Shown: piece after piece, positions 16,812 to 27,081 of the stretch
Layout of the letters: each line of letters opens with the position of its first letter
How positions within the stretch are numbered: the stretch's first letter is position 1
NCBI RefSeq assembly: GCF_029603155.1
Contig: NZ_JAPMUA010000001.1
Coordinates: 372,001-436,000, forward strand
Source: Galbibacter pacificus
GTDB lineage: Bacteria; Bacteroidota; Bacteroidia; Flavobacteriales; Flavobacteriaceae
DNA: 64,000 bases
Direction: 5' to 3'
Notes under the pieces: generated by a model
What the model was told of the DNA's origin: nothing
What the model saw: the letters and a program-made list of their open reading frames with translations, nothing else
Databases searched by the model: none
Translations under genes and position numbers: made by a program

Positions 16812-19800
16812 ATGGAAAAAAGAATTAGACTCTTATTGACTGTTTCACTTTTAATGTTTTCCGGTTTGGCAATGGCTCAAACGGTAAGTGGGGTGGTAAC
16901 CGATGAGGATCAAGTACCGCTTCCAGGAGTGAATGTTATCATTGCCGGGAAGAATACTGGAACTGCCACAGATTTTGATGGAAGGTATGAAGTAAATGGT
17001 GCAAATGCCGATGATGTATTGACTTTTAGCTATATCGGCTTTGAGACAAAAAAAGAACCTGTGCAAGGACGTCAGGAAATAAATGTTTCTTTAAAAATAG
17101 CTTCCGAGGCTCTGGATGAGGTGGTTATTGTAGGGGCTTCCGTTAAGAAAGGAGATTTAACTGGTGCTGTAGTGAATGTTGATGAAGAAGTCCTGGAAGA
17201 ACGACCAGTAACCAGTATTAATGAAGCTTTGCAAGGGAGGGCCTCAGGTGTTTTTATTCAAAACGATCCTTCTCCCGGAGGAAATGCCAGCATCCGTATA
17301 CGTGGAAATAACTCACTGCAATATGGGGGGAATCCAATTTTTGTTATAGACGGAATTGTAATGGATGGGGATTTTAACTTGACTAACTTAAACGATGTAG
17401 CTTCTATTAATGTACTAAAAGATGCAAGTGCAACTGCACTTTATGGGTCACGAGGAGCTAATGGAGTTGTAGTTGTAACGACCAAAAAAGGTAAAAGCGG
17501 TGAGGGGCAAATTAGTTATAAGACATGGATGGGTGTTCAGGAATTCACGAACGAAGATATTACTCTTAATGCAAATGATATTTTCGACTTACGAATCGAT
17601 GCATTGGTAAATTCACATGTTGCTGATGACTATTTTGCAGCAAATCCAAACGCTTCCAGAGATCAATTTATAAACGAAGAGTTATTGGGAGACAATTCGA
17701 ATTGGTTTGCCGATTATGAAAAAGAATCATACGCACAAGGTAAAAATTACAATTGGTTAGAAGAAGTTTCCAGATCCGCCATTCAACAAAATCACGCTTT
17801 GAGTTTCTCAGGAGGAGGCGAAAAAAATTCATATTACTTGAGCTTTGGATATATAGATCAGGATGGATTGATTAAAGGGTCTTCAAATAAAAGATATACA
17901 GGAAGGATCAATGCGGAACAACAAATAAAACCGTGGCTTAAAGTGGGGACCAATACTTCTTATACGAAATCAGTATATGACGAAGTTGACGGGTCGGTAT
18001 TTGAAGATGCAAGGGGGGCAAATCCCCTATTGCCCATAGAGCGTTACCGGGATACGCTGTTCCTTGCCTGGGGAAATAATTGGGATATCAATGCAGAAAA
18101 TCCTATTAATAGCTTAAAAATAGAGAAGGATAGAATACGAACCAAACTTGCTTCATCAAACTATGCAGAAGCTAAACCGATAGAAGGTTTAACAATTCGT
18201 ACAACTTTTGCTGTTGATAATGTGAAACAGGAATATTATGAGTATGTCCCTAGAGATATTCAACAGGCAAAAAGAGATTCATATCTAGGACGGGCAATTC
18301 ATAATTTAGATTACTCCAATTATTACCAATGGGATAATTCCATTACCTATGAGACCGATTTTGGAAAGCATGATTTAACGGCATTGTTTTCTACTAGTTT
18401 AAGTAAAGATGAATTTCATTATACCAATGTATTGGCACGTGACTTTCCAACAGATGACTTTAGTTATTACGATTTAGGAGGGGCTTTTGATAAGCCGAAC
18501 TTTAGTCTGGGTTCTGATAAAAGTGCGGCTACATTGCAATCTTACCTGGGAAGGTTAAATTATAATTATGACAACCGCTATTTTTTGACATTAACGGGAA
18601 GGTATGATGGCTCTTCTCGCTTTTATGATGGTCATAAGTGGGGTTTCTTTCCGTCAGTGGCAGCTTCTTGGAATATAACCAATGAGCAGTTTATGGAGAG
18701 TCAACATGTTTTTGATTTAATGAAACTAAGAGTGGGTTATGGTAGTGTTGGTAATCAAAATATACCTAATTATGCTTTCTATAGTTTATACAACCCTGTT
18801 TATTCTAATGAACAGGTATCGTTTGTGTCTTCTGGTTTACGTGGTACTCCAAATCTCACTTGGGAAAAACAAGATCAGTTTAACTTGGGGATAGATTTAT
18901 CTTTATTGAATAATAGACTTTCCATTACCGCTGAATATTTTGATATTGTAAACTCAAATCTTTTAATGAGGAGGACATTATCTACAATTACAGGGTATAG
19001 TGCAGCAATTGAAAATATTGGTGAAATGACCAACCGTGGAGTGGAGCTTACCATAAATGGGGTAATAATTGATAACGACAATTTTCATTGGGATGTCTCT
19101 GCAAATTTCTCAAAAGACAAGAATAAAATTACCAAACTATACCAGGATGTTGACGCTATTTATAACTTCGGAGGATTTACGGGCACTGATATACAACGAA
19201 CAGGAAACTTCTTCTTGGAGGAGTCTTTAAACTCTATATATATGTGGGAGTTTGATAGGATAATTCAGCCCGAAGACATGGATTATGTTAATGGTTTGGA
19301 GTTGCCCGGAAAAACATTGCAACCTGGAGATATTTTGCCTAAAGATCAGCAAGAAGAAGGAGAAGAAGGTTACGGAGTTATAGATGAGGATGATCGCGTA
19401 ATTGTAGGGAAACAAGATCCTAAATTTTATGGTGGTTTTTCTACTAGGTTTTCTTGGAAAAACCTATCATTAAATTCAGTATTTACATATTCGTATGGTG
19501 CTAAGAAAATAAGTGGTTATTACGAAGGATTAATGAGCGGAACCGGGTTTGGGCCAGCCCATACAGATATGCTCAATAGATGGACCCCTACCCATATGGA
19601 TACATCGATACCTCGTGCTACCTACGATAATGCGCAACGGTTTGGAGCTGGTGATACTTCATGGGGGCTGCAGGACGCGTCTTATTTAAGGTTGTCTACT
19701 ATTACTTTATCGTATGATTTACCTGGTGAATTTGCAAGCAAAATCGGGATGTCCAGTCTTAGATTGTATGTTTCTGGAAATAATGTGCTTACTTGGACCG

Positions 19801-19883
19801 ATTACAAAGGTTACGACCCAGAAAATGGCGATTGGTACCCTACCGCAAGAATGCTTGTAACGGGATTGGATGTTACGTTTTAA
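16812..19883 (+). CDS. SusC-like TonB-dependent receptor (galactoside locus)
   Basis: Outer-membrane active importer, 1023 aa. Signal peptide (LLTVSLLMFSGLAMAQ), a carboxypeptidase-D-regulatory-like domain (VSGVVTDEDQVPLPGVNVII, about 22-105), plug domain (about 115-230: ASIRIRGNNSLQYGGNPIFVIDG; LKDASATALYGSRGANGVVVVTTKKG) and a beta barrel ending in LVTGLDVTF with a C-terminal aromatic residue. It is paired with the SusD-like gene 31 bases downstream. Together they bind and import oligosaccharides with energy from TonB. Sequence does not name the glycan; the surrounding enzymes suggest alpha-galactosylated material. Confidence 0.95.
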   Translation: MEKRIRLLLTVSLLMFSGLAMAQTVSGVVTDEDQVPLPGVNVIIAGKNTGTATDFDGRYEVNGANADDVLTFSYIGFETKKEPVQGRQEINVSLKIASEALDEVVIVGASVKKGDLTGAVVNVDEEVLEERPVTSINEALQGRASGVFIQNDPSPGGNASIRIRGNNSLQYGGNPIFVIDGIVMDGDFNLTNLNDVASINVLKDASATALYGSRGANGVVVVTTKKGKSGEGQISYKTWMGVQEFTNEDITLNANDIFDLRIDALVNSHVADDYFAANPNASRDQFINEELLGDNSNWFADYEKESYAQGKNYNWLEEVSRSAIQQNHALSFSGGGEKNSYYLSFGYIDQDGLIKGSSNKRYTGRINAEQQIKPWLKVGTNTSYTKSVYDEVDGSVFEDARGANPLLPIERYRDTLFLAWGNNWDINAENPINSLKIEKDRIRTKLASSNYAEAKPIEGLTIRTTFAVDNVKQEYYEYVPRDIQQAKRDSYLGRAIHNLDYSNYYQWDNSITYETDFGKHDLTALFSTSLSKDEFHYTNVLARDFPTDDFSYYDLGGAFDKPNFSLGSDKSAATLQSYLGRLNYNYDNRYFLTLTGRYDGSSRFYDGHKWGFFPSVAASWNITNEQFMESQHVFDLMKLRVGYGSVGNQNIPNYAFYSLYNPVYSNEQVSFVSSGLRGTPNLTWEKQDQFNLGIDLSLLNNRLSITAEYFDIVNSNLLMRRTLSTITGYSAAIENIGEMTNRGVELTINGVIIDNDNFHWDVSANFSKDKNKITKLYQDVDAIYNFGGFTGTDIQRTGNFFLEESLNSIYMWEFDRIIQPEDMDYVNGLELPGKTLQPGDILPKDQQEEGEEGYGVIDEDDRVIVGKQDPKFYGGFSTRFSWKNLSLNSVFTYSYGAKKISGYYEGLMSGTGFGPAHTDMLNRWTPTHMDTSIPRATYDNAQRFGAGDTSWGLQDASYLRLSTITLSYDLPGEFASKIGMSSLRLYVSGNNVLTWTDYKGYDPENGDWYPTARMLVTGLDVTF

Positions 19884-19914
19884 TTGTACTTAAGAATCTA
19901 TAAAATTCAACAAA

Positions 19915-21429
19915 ATGAAAACAATAATTAATATCAAATATAAATTTTGGGTTGTGTTTCTTTGTGTTGCCATGCTTGAATTGGTTTCATGTTCGGAATA
20001 TTTAGAGGAGGACCCATATACGAGTTTAACAGAAGAAGAGGTATATGGCAATGAGGAAAACTTAAAGTTATTGATTTCCGGATTGTATACCCAGTGGCGC
20101 AACACAAGACAAGATAGAAGTGCCTTGTACATGGTGTTGGGCTCGGATGAAGGCAAGCAAGGTGGGCAGCAGGTTCAAGAGAATAATACACAAGCCGCTC
20201 TTGACAAGTATAATGGGGCCATGAATCCATTTAATTCTACATTAGCGGGAGAATGGAATAAGCGTTGGCCTGTTATAAGTGCTGCGGCAAAGGCAGTCCA
20301 TTATTCACCATCTGATGAATTAAAAGCAGAGGCATCTTTTATAAGAGCATCAATTAATTTCGAATTGGCAATGCTGTGGGGGCCAATCCCCATTATAGAC
20401 CTGGAAGACATGAAGGAATCCAGACAGCCTCTTAGCGATGTTTTTCAATTTATCATAAATGATTTAGAATTTGCCTCAGAGCATTTACCTTTGACACAGG
20501 ATGATAAACGAATTCCAACCAAAGGTGCAGCACAAGCATTGCTCGGTAAAGTTTATATGTATGCGCCGGAAGAAACGGGATTGAGAGACTATCAAAAGGC
20601 GGTAGATTACTTTGATATGATGATTCCAAATTATGCTTTGATTCCTAATTATAAAGATTTATTCGATACACGATTGGATCAAAATACAAGTGAGGTAATC
20701 TATGCTTTCCAATTTAATAATATGTCGCCCGATAATAATATGATACAGCATCATGCGGGATCTAGAGCGGTAGCCGATATGGACTCGAACACGTATTTCG
20801 GAGGTTATGATTTGGCACTTCCTACCCAGTATTATTATGAAACTATTTGGGAAGGACAGGACGGAGATACCCGAAGAGAAGTGAGCATTCGATATGACTT
20901 TACATTGCCCGATGGAAGAGAACCGCAAATAACCTGGACAGGACAATCGGATGAATTGGAACCTCATATTAAAAAATTTGAGGATATACGAACCCAAGGT
21001 GAACAGAACTTTTGGTATTCTGGTGGCTTGGTTTATTATTTAAGGCTTGCAGATATTTTATTGTGTAAAGCAGAGTGTTTGAATGAATTAGGAAGAACGG
21101 GCGAGGCAATTAATTTAGTAAATAATACGGTCCGTGCCCGTGCTTATGGAGGAACACTCCCAGCCTCTCAAGCATGGCCATCTGGAACGTCTCAAGCGGA
21201 ATTTGGTTCAGCAATATTGGATGAGCGAATGAGAGAACTTGGATTTGAAGGATGGAGAAGAATGGACCTTATTAGAACCGGACACTTTGTCGAATATGTT
21301 AAAGAGCGAAATCCATGGGCTAAAGAATCTGGAACAATTCAGGATTTTCATAAATGGTATCCTATACCGGAATCTGAAATCAAGCAGAACGATAATATTA
21401 ATGAAGAAGATCAAAACCCGGGTTATTGA
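19915..21429 (+). CDS. SusD-like glycan-binding lipoprotein (galactoside locus)
   Basis: A 504-aa RagB/SusD family surface lipoprotein. The signal peptide ends in a lipobox (LVSC), followed by SEYLEEDPYTSLTEEEVYGNEENL, the usual SusD N-terminus. TPR-like helices form the core (LKAEASFIRASINFELAMLWGPIPII), and the C-terminal half has the conserved ADILLCKAECLNELGRTGEAINLVN, ILDERMRELGFEGWRRMDLIRTG and YPIPESEI. It caps the SusC barrel and presents the glycan to it. Confidence 0.95.
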   Translation: MKTIINIKYKFWVVFLCVAMLELVSCSEYLEEDPYTSLTEEEVYGNEENLKLLISGLYTQWRNTRQDRSALYMVLGSDEGKQGGQQVQENNTQAALDKYNGAMNPFNSTLAGEWNKRWPVISAAAKAVHYSPSDELKAEASFIRASINFELAMLWGPIPIIDLEDMKESRQPLSDVFQFIINDLEFASEHLPLTQDDKRIPTKGAAQALLGKVYMYAPEETGLRDYQKAVDYFDMMIPNYALIPNYKDLFDTRLDQNTSEVIYAFQFNNMSPDNNMIQHHAGSRAVADMDSNTYFGGYDLALPTQYYYETIWEGQDGDTRREVSIRYDFTLPDGREPQITWTGQSDELEPHIKKFEDIRTQGEQNFWYSGGLVYYLRLADILLCKAECLNELGRTGEAINLVNNTVRARAYGGTLPASQAWPSGTSQAEFGSAILDERMRELGFEGWRRMDLIRTGHFVEYVKERNPWAKESGTIQDFHKWYPIPESEIKQNDNINEEDQNPGY

Positions 21430-21436
21430 TAGCCCG
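21419..21436 (+). other. Hairpin at the susD-like stop codon
   Basis: CGGGTTA (21419-21425), a 4-base loop and TAGCCCG (21430-21436) form a 7-bp stem that includes one G-U pair and spans the stop codon. There is no T-tract. Such a stem after susD could protect the susCD message or reduce read-through to the GH97 gene; this is inference. Confidence 0.35.
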
Positions 21437-21487
21437 TGGTTTTGGCCTATTTATAAAAGACATTTTTTTATTAAAATTTAAATAACC

Positions 21488-23440
21488 ATGCAAAAACTAT
21501 TCGTTAAAAACAGAGTGTTGCTTCACCTATACTGTTTTTTTCTATTGTTAACAAGTTGTACTGAAAATCAATCATCGGAACAGATAAAATTGGCTTCAAA
21601 AAACGGAGTTAATGAAATTGTATTGTCCTTAACAGACTTGGGGCAACTGACTTACCATGTGAAACGTAATGGAAAAATATTAATTAAACCTTCTCCAATG
21701 GGAGTTATTTCTAATGATTATGATTTTACAAATGGGCTGAAGATTGTTGATATTTCATCTGTTCAGGAAAGAACTGAAAAGTACCAACTAAAAGTTGGGC
21801 ACCAAAGCAAAATAAATCATATACTTCAAACCAAAAGTGTAGTAGTTAAAAATACCAAAGGAGGAACGATGGTTGTTGACTTGGTCTCTGGAGAAGAAGG
21901 TGTAGCCTTCAGGTATAGGTTTCCCGAAGCAGATCAAAAAAAGCATACTATAAAGAAGGAAATTACCGGTTTTCATATTGAAAAGAACGCACGGGGGTGG
22001 TTACAACCCTATAATAAGGCCGGAGATTATACACCCGGGTATGAGGATTTTTATTTAGAGGTATCCTCTGGAGATTCCATATCCGGAGCTCGAAATCCAT
22101 CTGTTGGATGGTGCATGCCTGCTCTTTTCAATGTAAATCAAAAGAAGAACTGGGTGTTAATTGCCGAATCGGCTACCGATGGGAGCTTTAGTGGTTGCCA
22201 CTTAAGGCCAATAGCTGAAGATGGAATATACAGCATTGCTTTTGCAAAGGCTGATGAAGCTTATACACTTCCTTTGGATAAAAATACAGAGGCATTGCCA
22301 ACGTCAAAATTGCCATGGACAATGCCATGGAGAGTTGTCATTACTGGAGAATCTGCGGGAGATATTTTGCTTTCCACATTGATAACCGATTTAGCACCGG
22401 CATCTAAAATTGAAGATACCTCTTGGATTGAAACGGGAAAAGCTTCCTGGTCATGGTGGTCTCATCCTGATGATCATTCACCAGAAATATATAACAGGTT
22501 TACGGATTTGGCAGCTAATATGAATTGGAAATATACTTTGTTCGATGCAGGCTGGGAAAAAGCTAATGATGAAGGAGCTATTATTGATAAAGCAATAGCA
22601 AAAGGAATTCAGCCCATGGTATGGGGGTATTCTGGTAGCTATTTTAATCCAAAGGAACGTAAGGAACGATTTAAACAATTGGCAGATATGGGCATTAAAG
22701 GTGTTAAGATAGATTTTTGGTGTTCTGATAGGCAGGAGGTTATGGGAGCATTACAATCTTTATTTAAGGATGCAGCAAATCAACATTTGTTGGTCAATTT
22801 GCACGGGACAACAGTTCCTAGAGGTTGGCACCGAACCTGGCCTAACTTCGTGACAGCCGAAGCTGTGCTAGGAACCGAAAGTTATTTCTATGAAGAGCGT
22901 TTTCCGGATATGGCTGCCGGGCAAAATACAATTTTACCTTTTACCAGAAATGTAGCTGGGCCAACAGATTATACACCGGTTGCACTTACAATGAGAAAGT
23001 ATAAACGCTTAAATACAGCAGTTCATGAATTGGCAACATCTATGATTTATACCTCGGGGGTTATTCATTTTGCAGATTCAAAAGAAATGCTAGAGTCTTT
23101 GCCTAACGATGTTCAAAATTTATTAAAGGAAATACCGGCTACTTGGGATCATACAGAGTGTATAATTGGGGAACCGGGTAAAGCAATAGTGTTGGCACGA
23201 AAAAGTGGAGAACGTTCATATATAGTCGGAATTAATGGAACCAATTCCGAACAACCTATTCAATTGGACCTTACCAAGTACAATAATAAATCCTCTAGTT
23301 ATAGGATAATAAAAGAGGGTAAAAACCCACTAATGGAATTTGAATCTAAAATTAATTCTGTTAATTCAAATTTCGTATATAACATAGCGCCAAAGGGCGG
23401 GTTTATTATCGAATTCATTGAGGATGAGGCTATGAAATAA
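21488..23440 (+). CDS. GH97 glycosidase lipoprotein, retaining alpha-galactosidase type
   Basis: Family 97 enzyme, 650 aa, exo-acting on alpha-glycosides. A lipoprotein signal ends at LLTSC. The N-terminal beta-super-sandwich (to about residue 290) is followed by the TIM barrel starting SWSWWSHPDDHSPEIYNRFTDLAA, LFDAGWEK and GVKIDFWCSD, and by NLHGTTVPRGWHRTWPNFVTAEAV. Asp409 in KIDFW stands where retaining GH97 alpha-galactosidases carry the nucleophile; the inverting SusB-type alpha-glucosidases differ there. Together with the GH36 neighbour this favours alpha-galactosidase. Fourth gene of the susC operon. Confidence 0.9.
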   Translation: MQKLFVKNRVLLHLYCFFLLLTSCTENQSSEQIKLASKNGVNEIVLSLTDLGQLTYHVKRNGKILIKPSPMGVISNDYDFTNGLKIVDISSVQERTEKYQLKVGHQSKINHILQTKSVVVKNTKGGTMVVDLVSGEEGVAFRYRFPEADQKKHTIKKEITGFHIEKNARGWLQPYNKAGDYTPGYEDFYLEVSSGDSISGARNPSVGWCMPALFNVNQKKNWVLIAESATDGSFSGCHLRPIAEDGIYSIAFAKADEAYTLPLDKNTEALPTSKLPWTMPWRVVITGESAGDILLSTLITDLAPASKIEDTSWIETGKASWSWWSHPDDHSPEIYNRFTDLAANMNWKYTLFDAGWEKANDEGAIIDKAIAKGIQPMVWGYSGSYFNPKERKERFKQLADMGIKGVKIDFWCSDRQEVMGALQSLFKDAANQHLLVNLHGTTVPRGWHRTWPNFVTAEAVLGTESYFYEERFPDMAAGQNTILPFTRNVAGPTDYTPVALTMRKYKRLNTAVHELATSMIYTSGVIHFADSKEMLESLPNDVQNLLKEIPATWDHTECIIGEPGKAIVLARKSGERSYIVGINGTNSEQPIQLDLTKYNNKSSSYRIIKEGKNPLMEFESKINSVNSNFVYNIAPKGGFIIEFIEDEAMK

Positions 23441-23522
23441 CGAAGGAATATCATCTAATAAAGACTTAATGTCAATGGAGATAGATTTATATTCATTTAC
23501 CTAACCTAATAATAACCAACCA

Positions 23523-26500
23523 ATGAATAAAAAAATTACTTTTTTTAGCCTTGTGCTATTTATTATTACCAGTCATATAAGTGCCCAAACTTTTTATGAA
23601 GCAGAGAATGGCACTTTATTTGGCGTTGCCAGTATTCAGGATTGTGGAAATTGCTCGGGCGGTAAACAAGTAGGAGATCTGGGATATGATCGATATTTTA
23701 CTTATGATGTGAGCATTGCCGAAGAAGGAATTTACAGATTGAAGTTTAGCTATTCTTCAGCACAGGATCGTTCTATATTTATTTCGATAAATGGAGATTC
23801 TGTCCCAGCACAAGCCCTTTGTAATAATGGAGAGTGGAGTACAAAATCGGATAGGGAAGTGGACGTAAAACTGGTGTCCGGCGTTAACACAATAAAATTT
23901 TTCAATGACTATGGATGGGCGCCTAATATTGATGGGTTTTCACTTGAGCTTTTGTCCTATTCCGATACATATTATGAAGCCGAAACCGACTCAAATTTAT
24001 ATGGAGTTGCCAGTATTCAGGATTGTGGGAGTTGTTCAGGGGGTAAACAAGTGGGTGATTTGGGCTATGACCGGTATATGACCTATGATGTTACGGTTGC
24101 ACAAACGGGGTCTTATAATCTAAAACTAATTTTTAATTCTGGAGACCCACGATCTATTTTTATTTCGGCCAACGACGCTAATTCGCTAGAGCTTTCTTGT
24201 TTGTCTGGTGATTGGGGTTTGTACGCCAATCAAGACATAAGTATAAACTTAAACGAAGGGGTTAACACCTTAAAGTTTTATAATGATAATGATTGGGCTC
24301 CTAATATTGATGCGTTCTCGTTACGATTAATTCAGGAAGATGCTGGAGAATGTAATGATTGTAATCAATTTACCTATGGAAATGATGGCAAAATGGAATA
24401 CAATTTACAAACAGGGACATTTGATGTTTTTCAACAAGATCAATTAATAGTACAGGCTTCATATTCAGAAGTATCTAATGGCGATACGTTATTTTCATCT
24501 AAAGAGTATTCGCAACGAACAATAAATCAAAGTAGTTTTTCAGATGATTTAGGGAGCGGAATCAAAGTAACAGTTGATTTAACTGACAGTAATTTCCCCG
24601 AAATGCAACAAAATTTTTATTTCTATGATGAGCAACCTTTCTTTTTAATGGAAGTTGTAATTCAAGGACAAATTTTGGAAAGTAATTATATGGCACCTAT
24701 GGTCTCTTCGCATATTGCTCTGGAAGCACAAGGAGATAATCGTCTGTTGGATATTCCCTTTGATAATGATGCTTGGGTTCGTTACAATGCATTATCCTTA
24801 GGAGGTCAGGTCACGAATATCAGTTCTGAGGTAACTGCATTCTACGAAAATAATAGTAGAAACGGGATTGTAATCGGATCGGTAGAACATGCAGTCTGGA
24901 AGACTGGAATTGAAAGTAGTGGGGTGGGTAATGTATTGAATGATTTTCGTATTTGGGGAGGCTATACTTCGGCATCAGATACCCGCGATGAAAATCCACA
25001 TGGTAAAATCAAAGGCGATTCCATAAAATCCCCTAAAATTTTTGTCGGTTATTTTGAAGATTGGAGATTGGGGATGGAATCTTACGGAAATGCAGATAAG
25101 TTGACAGGAGGAAGATATATAAACGATTGGAATGAAGCAGTGCCTTTTGGCTGGAACAGTTGGGGAAGTATACAATCGGATATTACGCTTGATAAAGCAA
25201 AATCGGTAGTTGATTTTTTTGCTGATGAAATTCCAATGTTCAGAAATAATGAAACAGCCTATATAGATTTGGATTCTTACTGGGATAATCTTGTTGAAGG
25301 TGGCTTGGAGGGTGACTTTACAAAGCTATCTGAATTTGTGGATTATTGTAACCAGCATAATTTGAAACCAGGAATTTATTGGGCCCCTTTTGTAGATTGG
25401 GGAAAGTTTGACCGAAGAGTGGAAGGTAGCACCTATAACTATGCCGATACATGGATTCAAGTCGATGGAGGTTATCATGATGTAGATGGAGCAAGAGCAA
25501 TGGATCCTACACATCCAGCTACAAGGGATAGGATTGATTTGGTTATCGATAAATTCAAACAGGCAGGTTTTAAGATGATAAAAATTGATTTTATAGGCCA
25601 TGCAGCTGCAGAAGCAAATACTTATTATGATCCAGATATAACGACAGGGATGCAGGCCTTTAAATCTGGGATGCAGTATCTTACCGATAAGATTGGGGGA
25701 GAGATGTTGGTATATGCTGCAATTTCTCCTAACATGGCTTCTGGGCGCTATGTACATATGCGAAGAATAGCCTGTGATGCATATGCCGATATTAATGCTA
25801 CAGAATATACATTGAACAGTACTTCATATGGGTGGTGGCAATCACAAATTTATGATTATCTAGATGCAGACCATATCGTATTTGGGAATTCAAGTGAAGG
25901 AGAAAACAGAGCAAGACTTGCATCAGCTATTGTCACAGGGACCATTATAACCGGGGACGATTTTTCTTCTTCAGGAAATTGGGGAAACACTGCAAAGGAA
26001 TTATTGCAAAATGAAGCACTTTTAAAACTTGCGAAAAATGGAAAAGCATTTAGGCCGGTCGAAGGTAATACAGGAGATCGTGCTAACGAGGTTTTTGTAA
26101 ATCAAGTAGATGGGGTTAATTATGTGGCAGTATTTAATTATGGAGACCAAAAATCTTATAATATAGCTCTTGATAGACTAGGGTTTACTAATGAGGGGTA
26201 TTGTGTTAAAGAACTTTTCACGGGAGATATGTTTGCCTTAAATGGTAATTCATTACAAGTAAATTTGGGCGCAAAGGATGTAGTGTTCTATGAATTTAAT
26301 TCGGGGGAAAATTCCTGTATTTTCTCATTACCGGACAATTATCAGATTCAATCTACAGATGCAAGTTGTAATGGCAGTAAAGACGGAGAAATAAATATAG
26401 ATTTCAAGAACGCTGATTATACGTATACCATTGAGATTTCTGGGAAAGAACCAATAATTTTACCCCAACATACTACAAACTATAATGTAAACGAATTATC

Positions 26501-27038
26501 GGCCGGCTCGTATGAGCTTTGTTTTACCATTGATGAGGCGCAAGATTATAAGCAATGTTTTGAGATAACTATAAGCGAACCCGGAACTATAGATGCGGTT
26601 TCGTCTTATAATAAACGTACATCCACCGTTCATATAAGTTTGAAAGGGGCAGAGCGGTATTATGTGGATTTAAATGGAGATGAATTACTTTTTAATTCGG
26701 GGGAACATGATTTGAAATTGAGGGATGGGTTAAACGAATTAAGCGTAAGAAGTGACCTCAGTTGTCAAGGAATATATCATGAAAAAATATATGTATCACA
26801 AGAGTCCAAGGCTTATCCAAATCCTACTAAGGATTTTGTGCAAATTTCTCTTTCAGATGTTGATGGTGTTGTTCAAACTACAATTCATGATCTTCATGGG
26901 AATTTCATCTTGACCAAGAAGGATACTACTATTAATTCAAAAATAACTGTTGATTTAAGTAGTATTAAAGGAGGAGTTTATTTTGTGAATGTTTCTGGGA
27001 AAGAATACAATGAAACCTTTAAAGTACTTAAAAAGTGA
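23523..27038 (+). CDS. T9SS-exported twin-CBM35 alpha-galactosidase-like enzyme
   Basis: A large 1171-aa secreted enzyme. Signal peptide to about residue 22 (FIITSHISAQ). Two CBM35-like carbohydrate-binding modules follow, about 24-143 and 151-271, repeating at 127-residue spacing (GVASIQDCG-CSGGKQVGDLGYDRY in both). Next come a beta-sandwich (about 280-530) and a clan GH-D type barrel: VPFGWNSWGS, YIDLDSYW, PGIYWAPFVDW, and IKIDFIGH with the likely nucleophile Asp689; the likely acid/base Asp is in ACDAYADINATEY. After an Ig/SprB-like stretch the protein ends in a T9SS type A sorting domain (AYPNPTKDFVQISL to FKVLKK). So it acts at the cell surface or outside. GH27/GH36-like alpha-galactosidase is the best guess for activity. 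Confidence 0.85.
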   Translation: MNKKITFFSLVLFIITSHISAQTFYEAENGTLFGVASIQDCGNCSGGKQVGDLGYDRYFTYDVSIAEEGIYRLKFSYSSAQDRSIFISINGDSVPAQALCNNGEWSTKSDREVDVKLVSGVNTIKFFNDYGWAPNIDGFSLELLSYSDTYYEAETDSNLYGVASIQDCGSCSGGKQVGDLGYDRYMTYDVTVAQTGSYNLKLIFNSGDPRSIFISANDANSLELSCLSGDWGLYANQDISINLNEGVNTLKFYNDNDWAPNIDAFSLRLIQEDAGECNDCNQFTYGNDGKMEYNLQTGTFDVFQQDQLIVQASYSEVSNGDTLFSSKEYSQRTINQSSFSDDLGSGIKVTVDLTDSNFPEMQQNFYFYDEQPFFLMEVVIQGQILESNYMAPMVSSHIALEAQGDNRLLDIPFDNDAWVRYNALSLGGQVTNISSEVTAFYENNSRNGIVIGSVEHAVWKTGIESSGVGNVLNDFRIWGGYTSASDTRDENPHGKIKGDSIKSPKIFVGYFEDWRLGMESYGNADKLTGGRYINDWNEAVPFGWNSWGSIQSDITLDKAKSVVDFFADEIPMFRNNETAYIDLDSYWDNLVEGGLEGDFTKLSEFVDYCNQHNLKPGIYWAPFVDWGKFDRRVEGSTYNYADTWIQVDGGYHDVDGARAMDPTHPATRDRIDLVIDKFKQAGFKMIKIDFIGHAAAEANTYYDPDITTGMQAFKSGMQYLTDKIGGEMLVYAAISPNMASGRYVHMRRIACDAYADINATEYTLNSTSYGWWQSQIYDYLDADHIVFGNSSEGENRARLASAIVTGTIITGDDFSSSGNWGNTAKELLQNEALLKLAKNGKAFRPVEGNTGDRANEVFVNQVDGVNYVAVFNYGDQKSYNIALDRLGFTNEGYCVKELFTGDMFALNGNSLQVNLGAKDVVFYEFNSGENSCIFSLPDNYQIQSTDASCNGSKDGEINIDFKNADYTYTIEISGKEPIILPQHTTNYNVNELSAGSYELCFTIDEAQDYKQCFEITISEPGTIDAVSSYNKRTSTVHISLKGAERYYVDLNGDELLFNSGEHDLKLRDGLNELSVRSDLSCQGIYHEKIYVSQESKAYPNPTKDFVQISLSDVDGVVQTTIHDLHGNFILTKKDTTINSKITVDLSSIKGGVYFVNVSGKEYNETFKVLKK

Positions 27039-27081
27039 TGCTGTAATAATTTTGTGTCACGTTAAAAAGCTAAAATAAAAA

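Noticed and set aside
23625..24110. Tandem DNA repeat suggesting a CRISPR or mobile repeat
   Set aside because: The two copies are in-frame coding repeats of one CBM35 module, 381 bases apart, not an array.
25326..25757. 143-codon antisense frame
   Set aside because: It is antisense to the catalytic barrel of the twin-CBM35 enzyme; composition and lack of motifs mark it as a shadow frame.
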